Source: Candidatus Gastranaerophilales bacterium
Lineage (GTDB): Bacteria; Cyanobacteriota; Vampirovibrionia; Gastranaerophilales; Gastranaerophilaceae
Length of the DNA stretch: 64,000 nt
Assembly: GCA_947624325.1 (NCBI GenBank)
Contig: CANQJT010000001.1
Location: 372,001 to 436,000 of the forward strand
Reading direction: 5' to 3'
Below, one piece after another: positions 43,292 to 50,610 of the stretch. The first letter of the stretch is position 1; every line of letters starts with the position of its first letter. Under the pieces are notes generated by a model. That model was not told the origin of the DNA. It made no database searches and saw only the letters and a program-made list of their open reading frames with translations. A program made the position numbers and the translations under genes.

Positions 43292-46200
43292 CTATTCATT
43301 GTTGTTTATATAATATTCAATAGTTCCTCTGTATTTTTCAATACGATTATCATTTATTACACCGCCGGAATTCGAGAACTTAAATATATCTTGTAATATT
43401 GCAGAAACACCTTTTTTTGCATCTGTATACATACTTTGAAGTTCATCTATCAGTATATCAATGTCACCGCCGGTATGAAGTTCAATCAAGTACTTCAAAT
43501 CATTTCCCGAAAGATTTTTATCTTTATAATTGATAATAAGATCTAACAAATCCGTAAATGACAAATTACCATATTGTTCTTTAAGCTCTTCTCTTCTGTC
43601 GTCAGAGATATATGCCTTTTGTTCGGAAGCTTTTATCATAACTCTTTCAACAAGTTCATCTGCTTTTGCTTCGTCACAAACACTATATATTTGTTCTGTT
43701 AAGTTATTTAATCCATTCCCGTATGCATAATTTAAAAGTTCGGGTACTTCATTATTATATGCAGTTTCAACGAGATTTACCAAAGATTCCAAATATTCGG
43801 GATTATCGGCTAAAGAAGTATGCTGCAAATTATAATATGCGCTTTTTAAATCTTTAAAATTATCAATTGATTTATAAACATCTCTGTTTTCTGCAATTTC
43901 ATTTATAGAATCAATGAAAAATTTATCCGTAACTTCGCTGTTAGATTTTAATATATCCGCATCATTTTTCTTAATTTCATTTAAAAGTTTCATTTTATCT
44001 GAAATCGAAATATTGTTATCAGATGTAATATCATTAATCAAACTGCTTATATCTTCCTTATAGGATACAGATGTTTCTTTTTGACTAAACAACGACTGAT
44101 ATTTATTCAAATAATCTTGAGATACGGTATTATCAGAAATTGGTCCTGACAGATCAATCGGTTCCATAATTTTAGTACTTTCAGTGCCTTCTGTACCCTC
44201 AGGATTTTCTGTACCGGCAGTACCGTCTGTACCTTCCGTACCATCTGTGCCTTCTGCATCTTCTGCACCTTCTGTGCCATCTATGCCATCTGCACTCGGC
44301 ACATTATCCTCACTTTCAGGGATTAAAGTCATATAGTTTTTTATTGTCTCAGCATATGAGTCTGCTACTTCTTTTGCTTTTGTATGTTCTCTGTCATCAC
44401 CCGATCTTGAAACTTTACCAAGCAATTCATATGCATTACCGTCATCTTTATAAGCTTCCTGCAATATTACTAATACTGCTTTTTGGACATCTTCAGGAAT
44501 GTAGTTGGTTTGCTCAATGAATTTACTTATATCACCTCCTGTATAGTTTTGTAATAAATACAATAACTCATTATTGGATATTTTATTGTCTTTTAAATTA
44601 ACAATAGCATCTAACATAAAATGTATATTCGTAAAGAGTTCACCATTTAAATCAAACCCATAAAGTTCATGGACTAATTGATGAGCACGTTCTTCACTTA
44701 CACCGAAATCGGCAGGATCTGTTTTACCTTTAAATACTTCTGCTTCTTTTTCAAGCATTTTACCTGCTAACTCGGATGCATTTTCAGGAAGATATGTATA
44801 TATTGCTTCAGATAATGTTAACATGCCATCTTCATCAGGATTTCTGAATTGTCTATCAATAATTTTATCTGTTTCTTCCTGACTTTGTGCTGTATTTAAT
44901 ACATTCAGCCAAGCATTAATCATTGCGGGAGTATCTTCGGCAGTAAATTTACCTGCATCGTTATATAATGAATAACGGGAAATAAATGCATTTAAATCAC
45001 CATATGTATACTTATCACGATTTTCTGCAATTTCGTTCAATGTATTTACATAAAATTCATCAGATTCCGAGAAATATGATTTTAATGTCGCTGAATTATC
45101 AACATTTGCATCTTTATAAATCATATCTAAAATCTTCATTTTATCTGAAGTTGACAGATTTTCATCATTTAAAACCGTATCTATATAGCTTTTAACTTCA
45201 TTTGCATCAGACTTATTTACAAAATTATTATAAGCTGAAACATATACTTTTCCTGCATCGGTAGTAACTTCTCCGGTAAGCTCTAAATTACCTGAAGGCT
45301 GCATTGTATCAGCGAATGGGGAAGTTGTTGTACCAACAGGGTCTGTAGATGGTGTTGCCGAATCAGCAGGATCTGTTGATGGAGTTGTTGTATCAGCAGG
45401 ATCTGTTGATGGAGTTGTTGTATCAGCAGGATCAGTTGATGGTGTTGCGGCAGGATCTGTCGATGGTGTTGTTGTATCAGCAGGGTCTGCAGATGGGGTT
45501 GTTACACCTGACGGGGTTGTAGTTCTTACGGAAGCATTTTCTCCGGGAGCTTTTACAGTACCGTTAACAATATCTTCCAAAGGAGGCAGTATTAATTTAT
45601 CACCCGGATGAAGCATTTTTTCACCGCCATTAGCCTTATAGATTGCTTCCTTTAATGTTGTCCAGCTTAGATTTACACCGGACAAATCATAATTGTTATA
45701 CACAATATCCCATACACAGCCATTTCTTGAATGATCGCCGGTGTATTTTTCAACATCAACATAATAGTTCCCGTTTGGGTCCATCTTTACTTTACTGTCA
45801 TCCTGAAAAGATAGTTTTTCTTTATCTTCTGCATTTAAAGGTTCCCCATCAATTATTTCATAATCTTGATCATCATTAACATTTATTTCATCAGAGGGAT
45901 TACTTGTTGGAGTTGCATCATCATTAACATTTACTTCATCAGAAGGGGCCGTTGTCGGTTCATCATAAACCGTTTCCGCTTCATCATAAATAGTTTCCTG
46001 TTCGTCATACACTGTTTCCGGTCCGAATTCAGGTTCTTCAGATACATCTATTTCCGGAGGATAATATTCATAAACATTTGTAATTCCAAAAGCATTTTTA
46101 AAGTCCACTTCAGATATAGAATCCTGGTTACCATCCAGAACATTAAAATTTAATAATTTAAATTCAATATCATAAGATACATCCTCGTGGGACAAATTAT

Positions 46201-46384
46201 ATTCTTTTAACAATACATCTAAGAATTCTTCATTTGAAACATTACCATATTCATCTTTTTCAGATTGGCAAAATATTGATGCAATTTCTTCCGGAGTATA
46301 TTCTTTATCTATACCCAGTTTTTTTATATTTTCATTAAAAGAATTCAACCAAAAATTATTTTCCCAAGATACATTTTCTGACAT
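43292..46384 (-). CDS. Giant acidic repeat protein with EF-hand, YDE heptads and LysM-like domain (1030 residues)
   Basis: The ATG after AAGGAG is chosen; an upstream frame adds 9 residues. Features in order: EF-hand-like loop LDGNQDSISEVD (about 83-94); three heptads ETVYDEQ, ETIYDEA, ETVYDEP (about 123-143); two PSDExNVNDD repeats; a LysM-like domain ending LHPGDKLILPP (about 204-270); a Thr/Pro/Asp linker with TTPSTDPAD repeats; then a duplicated helical module of roughly 280 residues. Each copy has SDKMKxLxxI, FYxxxLNEIAENRD, NELLYLLxxxTGGDI or NDLKYLIELHTGGDI. An EGTDGTEGT linker separates the copies. There is no signal peptide. It lies 5' of the 883-residue gene in the same direction. 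Function unknown. Confidence 0.75.
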   Translation of the reverse strand: MSENVSWENNFWLNSFNENIKKLGIDKEYTPEEIASIFCQSEKDEYGNVSNEEFLDVLLKEYNLSHEDVSYDIEFKLLNFNVLDGNQDSISEVDFKNAFGITNVYEYYPPEIDVSEEPEFGPETVYDEQETIYDEAETVYDEPTTAPSDEVNVNDDATPTSNPSDEINVNDDQDYEIIDGEPLNAEDKEKLSFQDDSKVKMDPNGNYYVDVEKYTGDHSRNGCVWDIVYNNYDLSGVNLSWTTLKEAIYKANGGEKMLHPGDKLILPPLEDIVNGTVKAPGENASVRTTTPSGVTTPSADPADTTTPSTDPAATPSTDPADTTTPSTDPADTTTPSTDPADSATPSTDPVGTTTSPFADTMQPSGNLELTGEVTTDAGKVYVSAYNNFVNKSDANEVKSYIDTVLNDENLSTSDKMKILDMIYKDANVDNSATLKSYFSESDEFYVNTLNEIAENRDKYTYGDLNAFISRYSLYNDAGKFTAEDTPAMINAWLNVLNTAQSQEETDKIIDRQFRNPDEDGMLTLSEAIYTYLPENASELAGKMLEKEAEVFKGKTDPADFGVSEERAHQLVHELYGFDLNGELFTNIHFMLDAIVNLKDNKISNNELLYLLQNYTGGDISKFIEQTNYIPEDVQKAVLVILQEAYKDDGNAYELLGKVSRSGDDREHTKAKEVADSYAETIKNYMTLIPESEDNVPSADGIDGTEGAEDAEGTDGTEGTDGTAGTENPEGTEGTESTKIMEPIDLSGPISDNTVSQDYLNKYQSLFSQKETSVSYKEDISSLINDITSDNNISISDKMKLLNEIKKNDADILKSNSEVTDKFFIDSINEIAENRDVYKSIDNFKDLKSAYYNLQHTSLADNPEYLESLVNLVETAYNNEVPELLNYAYGNGLNNLTEQIYSVCDEAKADELVERVMIKASEQKAYISDDRREELKEQYGNLSFTDLLDLIINYKDKNLSGNDLKYLIELHTGGDIDILIDELQSMYTDAKKGVSAILQDIFKFSNSGGVINDNRIEKYRGTIEYYINNNE
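45314..45520 (-). repeat. In-frame TTPSTDPAD tandem repeat
   Basis: Six to seven units of a 27-30-base repeat encoding TTPSTDPAD, a low-complexity linker of the 1030-residue protein. Adjacent copies are nearly identical at the DNA level, so copy number may vary between strains. Confidence 0.8.
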
Positions 46385-46472
46385 ACAAAAACTCCTTATT
46401 TCCTTACACAAAAAAATTTATCGGCAAAATAAAGATAAAACTTTAGTATAAAAATATAAATATTAAGATATT

Positions 46473-47549
46473 TTAAGAAATTTCATTTCTGTTTGAAATC
46501 AATTTCCAAGCTTGTTTTGGACAAACAGCCTCGCAAATTCCGCAGCCTATACATAAATTTTCATCTGAAGAATATTGCTTATTATTCTCTTTAATTGCAG
46601 AATTAGGGCAATTATTTAAACATATTTTGCAGTCAATACACGGTGATGAATCCCAAACAGGGATATGAACTCTTCCGTCACCAACGGCAGGAAGAGGGTA
46701 CACAACAAAATCATCATGAATAAAATCACCAAAAATTCCGCCTTCAACCCAAGATGTTTTTCTAAACTCACTTACAGGAATTTTCTTTTTCTTTAATTCG
46801 GGAGGCAAAGGTTCAATTTTATGCCATTGAGTAAAATCAGTAAGTTCATTATACAAATCAGTCTTATTAATTTTTTTGAGAAATTCATCAAGCCCGTTTT
46901 TTAAGAAATCAATATCATTATCATTTAACTCTTTAATGGCAACACAATCAGCAATGCCTGAAATTTTACCTCTTACATATATTGTACCGCCAACCATACC
47001 GACGCATGAACGGTTACCCAAAACAGATTCAAGACCCTCGCAATCCCAACCGCATATAACGGCAATACCTCCGCCCATAAACTCAAACCCGAAAGAACCG
47101 GTATTTTTTAATACCCAAAATTCAGGCGGTTCAAATTTAGGGTCATGCTTCATTAATGCACCGGAGCGAGTACCAACTCTGCCGGAAACAAATATTTTCC
47201 CACCTGCAGCGCAGTGAGAAGCCGTATCACCACAGTCACCATCAACAATGATTTCCGCACCTGAATTTAACCAGCCGACATCGGCAGGAGCACTGCCCTC
47301 GACATAAATATGAGTACCTTTTAAAGCCATAGCCCCAACTCTTTGACCGGGGTTTGTAATTTTGAATTTTAATTCATCACCGTCGCATATTGCCCAAGAT
47401 GAACCACCGATATTATGCTGACCACAGCCTGCTATTTCAAAATCAGTATATCCTTCCGATATTTTTAAAGTTATTAATTGAAGAAGTTCTTGGGTAGACA
47501 TTCTTTTGTTTTCATTTAATGTTTGAATTTTTATAACTTCTTTATTCAT
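46473..47549 (-). CDS. Glutamate synthase alpha-subunit C-terminal domain (GXGXG) with ferredoxin domain
   Basis: A 358-residue protein. Residues 40-200 form the right-handed beta-helix GXGXG domain of glutamate synthase (GAEIIVDGDCGDTASHCAAGG, GGIAVICG and GNRSCVGMVGG). The last 70 residues hold two 4Fe-4S motifs (CIDCKICLNNCP and CIGCGICEAVCP). It belongs to the split, archaeal-type glutamate synthase, which makes two glutamates from glutamine and 2-oxoglutarate. The fused ferredoxin suggests a direct electron inlet. It is third of three co-directional genes, 15 bases after the core-domain gene. Confidence 0.93.
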   Translation of the reverse strand: MNKEVIKIQTLNENKRMSTQELLQLITLKISEGYTDFEIAGCGQHNIGGSSWAICDGDELKFKITNPGQRVGAMALKGTHIYVEGSAPADVGWLNSGAEIIVDGDCGDTASHCAAGGKIFVSGRVGTRSGALMKHDPKFEPPEFWVLKNTGSFGFEFMGGGIAVICGWDCEGLESVLGNRSCVGMVGGTIYVRGKISGIADCVAIKELNDNDIDFLKNGLDEFLKKINKTDLYNELTDFTQWHKIEPLPPELKKKKIPVSEFRKTSWVEGGIFGDFIHDDFVVYPLPAVGDGRVHIPVWDSSPCIDCKICLNNCPNSAIKENNKQYSSDENLCIGCGICEAVCPKQAWKLISNRNEIS

Positions 47550-47564
47550 ACTTCTCTTTCGTTT

Positions 47565-49193
47565 CTAACAGATATACTGTATATCAAGCCTGTTTGCGAC
47601 ATGCTTATCAACTGTAATTAAAGCATCAGATCTTCCGATAGGTAATGAAGAGTTACCGACAGGTCCCATTAATTTTTTAAGCTCCAAATCAGTAGCAATA
47701 AAATAGTTTACTATATTTTGTGCCGTTTCATCTATATCAAGTCTTTTGGTAAGACATAAATCCTGAGTTGCAATGCCGGCAGGGCAAAGTCCTGAATTAC
47801 AAGCATTACATCTGCCAGTATCATTCCCGACACATCCTGCGATTTCAAGGAGCATTCTTCCCGTAAATACACCGTTTGCGCCAAGACATATTAATTTAAA
47901 AGCATCAGCGGCAAAGCTGCCCGTCTGCCCAAGGCCTCCGCCTGCGAACAAAGGTATTTCCCCTTGTCTGCCCTGATGGACAGCAGCAAGGTAACAATCT
48001 CTTAATTTTGATGTAATCGGATGTCCTGTATGGTTTAATGATATTTCATGAGCTGCGCCCGTACCTGCAGCTAATCCGTCTAAGAAAAATCCGCCGACAA
48101 TATTATAAGGATCCCGAAGCAGATTATTATATACGGATACACTTGTAACTGATGCCGCAACCTTAATAGCTACGGGGACTTTAAAGTTAAATGCAGCATT
48201 CATTGATAAGAACATTTTTTGAACACTCTCTTCAATGGAATATAATCCCTGATGGGTAGGAGGACTTAAAAGGTCAGCTCTCGGAACTCCTCTTATTTCC
48301 TGAACATAACGAGCAACTTTGCTTGCCATTAATAATCCGCCGTCGCCAGGTTTTGCCCCCTGTCCGATTTTTATTAAAATACCTGCAGGGTCTTCTATCA
48401 TTTCAGGCATAGCCTGAACAATTCTATTCCAGCCGAAATGCCCCGAAGCAATTTGAAGAATCATATATTTTACATACTTTGATTTCAAAAGCCTTACAGG
48501 GATGCCGCCTTCACCCGTACACATTCTGACAGGCAATCCCATAACTTCATTTAAATAAGCACAGGCAATAGCCATTGCTTCCCACATTCTCCAAGATACC
48601 GCCCCGATTGACATATCACCCATAATAACAGGGTATATCCACCTGTTCGGAGGAAGCTGTTTTGATAATTCCATCTTACCGTTTTCACTATGCAAATCAA
48701 GTTTATCTGCTGATAATATTCTTCCGAAAGGTGTCCTTAATTCAAATTTATGTCTGGCTGCATCAAGCGAGGGATCTGTCATTTGAGATATTCTACCGAT
48801 TTTAATTTTATCTAATGTCCTGCCTTCGGTATTTAAGTTAGACCTTCCGCCTTTCTTTAAAGAATCAGCCTTTGCCGCTCTATATCTTACGGCATACTTA
48901 TCATTAAAATTTCTTACCGCTTTTATTGCGCCATTCGGGCAAACTCTTGTACACATTCCGCACCCTCGGCAGTGATTTTCAAATGATATCTGCTGTTTTA
49001 TAACTAATATTTTTTCAAAAGCAGGCTTACTCAGTCCGTTAGAGGGCTTTCTTCTTTGTTCTACTTTTGGTTTTATTGCCCCAAACGAACATGCCGCAGT
49101 ACATTTACCGCACTGGATACATTTATTTTCATCATATTCTATTATCCAGGGTAAATCATCTAAATGTAATTCGTTTATTTTTACTGCTGCCAT
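47565..49193 (-). CDS. Glutamate synthase FMN core domain with N-terminal ferredoxin
   Basis: A 542-residue enzyme core. N-terminal 4Fe-4S motifs are CIQCGKCTAACSFGAIKP and CRGCGMCTRVCPNGAIK. The FMN barrel has GEGGIPVRLLKSKYVKYM, KIGQGAKPGDGGLL, DLLSPPTHQGLYSIEE, SVYNNLLRD and the Cys cluster CNACNSGLCPAGIATQD. It performs the reductive step that converts 2-oxoglutarate and ammonia to glutamate. It overlaps the glutaminase gene by 13 bases, so production of the two subunits is coupled. Confidence 0.95.
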   Translation of the reverse strand: MAAVKINELHLDDLPWIIEYDENKCIQCGKCTAACSFGAIKPKVEQRRKPSNGLSKPAFEKILVIKQQISFENHCRGCGMCTRVCPNGAIKAVRNFNDKYAVRYRAAKADSLKKGGRSNLNTEGRTLDKIKIGRISQMTDPSLDAARHKFELRTPFGRILSADKLDLHSENGKMELSKQLPPNRWIYPVIMGDMSIGAVSWRMWEAMAIACAYLNEVMGLPVRMCTGEGGIPVRLLKSKYVKYMILQIASGHFGWNRIVQAMPEMIEDPAGILIKIGQGAKPGDGGLLMASKVARYVQEIRGVPRADLLSPPTHQGLYSIEESVQKMFLSMNAAFNFKVPVAIKVAASVTSVSVYNNLLRDPYNIVGGFFLDGLAAGTGAAHEISLNHTGHPITSKLRDCYLAAVHQGRQGEIPLFAGGGLGQTGSFAADAFKLICLGANGVFTGRMLLEIAGCVGNDTGRCNACNSGLCPAGIATQDLCLTKRLDIDETAQNIVNYFIATDLELKKLMGPVGNSSLPIGRSDALITVDKHVANRLDIQYIC

Positions 49194-50287
49194 CTTTCCA
49201 CCGCTAAATCATTATTTACAATAATTGTTTCTTTTTCGTTCGGATATATATCTTTTGTCGTATCCCTATCCGCTAATACATCATTTATTCCGGTAACTTC
49301 CGATGTCATTATAACCGTATCTTCGGTTTGACCTATTACAACAGGTCTAAGCTTCTTTGAATCGCAGACGCAAAGAAGTTCACCATTAGGAAGAACCCCA
49401 AGAATTGTATTAGGCCCGTTTATTTCAAGATGAGATAATGATGCCTTTATCCTTAAAAGTACATCTTTATCTTCTCTTTTTTCAATCTCTTCATATGGTA
49501 AAGGGGTAATCGTATGCTTATAATACTGAATTGGCCAATTTAATATCTTATTTACATAATGAAGTGTATATAAAAAGCACTGAGAATCGGATTCAAAGCC
49601 GATATAACCTTTATATAAAGACTGCTGATAATCTCTGTTTTTTTCAAAAAAAGTATTTTCTCCGTTAGCTAAAATAGTATAACCTTCAAGAAAAAACGGA
49701 TGAGCTGCATACCTTACAATATCATAATTAGTATTCTGCCTGCACTGTGCCGTTATTATCTTTGCACACAAATCCTCATTTTCATCCCACAATCCAAAAT
49801 ACGTTCCAATATCTTTTGGGCTTCCGATTTCTTTTAATGTTAAGACATCCGGCCAAAAAGAATATATATAACCTAAATTATCTTTTTCCAATTCACGTCT
49901 TAACAATAAAGTAGTATCAATTAAAAGTTCTTCTTTTTCTTCTTTTGTAGCATATTTATGGCTTTTGGGATACTGAAATGTTTCAAAAATATAGTTAGGC
50001 ATAGGTTCAATTTTTAAGCCTTTTTGATGGTTAACCTCGGGTGCCCATTGCAGAACTCTTGTAAATCCGAGTTCATGCAATATATCTTCTGCCCTTCTTG
50101 TGCCTTCTACCGTTGCCGCCATAGACAGTGTCGGGAGTTCTTTATGTGCATTAAAAATTCCGCCTAAATCTTGCATGACAAAGGCAAACCCTGAATTATC
50201 ATGCCCCTTTTGCTGGGAACGCATTAATTTTAAGGCTATCGACGGGTGTAAATATTTTTTTGATTTTATTGCGCCTATTCTACACAT
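49181..50287 (-). CDS. Glutamate synthase glutamine amidotransferase domain (class II)
   Basis: A 368-residue class II amidotransferase with N-terminal catalytic Cys2 (MCRIGAIKSK). It releases ammonia from glutamine for the synthase core. SQQKGHDNSGFAFVMQD and the C-terminal NTILGVLPNGELLCVCDSKK are the recognisable blocks. It is the first gene of the three-gene split glutamate synthase operon (amidotransferase, core, GXGXG domain), the order seen in archaeal-type systems. Confidence 0.9.
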   Translation of the reverse strand: MCRIGAIKSKKYLHPSIALKLMRSQQKGHDNSGFAFVMQDLGGIFNAHKELPTLSMAATVEGTRRAEDILHELGFTRVLQWAPEVNHQKGLKIEPMPNYIFETFQYPKSHKYATKEEKEELLIDTTLLLRRELEKDNLGYIYSFWPDVLTLKEIGSPKDIGTYFGLWDENEDLCAKIITAQCRQNTNYDIVRYAAHPFFLEGYTILANGENTFFEKNRDYQQSLYKGYIGFESDSQCFLYTLHYVNKILNWPIQYYKHTITPLPYEEIEKREDKDVLLRIKASLSHLEINGPNTILGVLPNGELLCVCDSKKLRPVVIGQTEDTVIMTSEVTGINDVLADRDTTKDIYPNEKETIIVNNDLAVERWQQ

Positions 50288-50610
50288 ACATTGATATTTT
50301 CGTACTCCTTTTTTATTATGTCAAGATAATATTTTGGGGAAATATTAACTTTTATTAATTTTTTTTAAACAACACGCAATTTAAGATGAAAAAAAAACTT
50401 TATATAAGAGTAGACAATATGAAAGGAAAAATCCAAAAAAACAGAAGTGATATTAAGAGCCAAATCAGTCTTTTTAATCAAACTGATTTAGAAAAAAATT
50501 TTTTACTCTCTCTCTTAATATCCTCGTGTTTATTTGATGTTTGCAATACTTGCAAACATTTTTTTTGTCTGTAAATAGCAAATTTTTATATATCAGGGTT
50601 TAAAAGGAAT
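50288..50610 (+). other. 323-base gene-free interval with two hairpins, possible small RNA or attenuator
   Basis: This interval holds the divergent start regions of the glutamate synthase operon and of the protease gene. AAATCAGT / ACTGATTT at 50462-50489 forms a hairpin. A stronger one at 50537-50566 has a T run. An open frame of 62 codons at 50386-50574 runs through the terminator stem and lacks a good ribosome site, so I do not count it as a gene. A short transcript ending at the terminator is possible. Confidence 0.4.
50537..50566 (+). terminator. Rho-independent terminator in the leader of the protease gene
   Basis: ATGTTTGCAA / TTGCAAACAT stem with a 3-base loop, followed by eight Ts. 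No accepted gene lies immediately upstream on this strand, so it ends a leader or small RNA transcript 45 bases before the protease start. Confidence 0.8.

Noticed and set aside
50386-50574. Open frame of 62 codons before the protease gene
   Set aside because: Its 3' part runs through a perfect terminator stem and no Shine-Dalgarno precedes either ATG.
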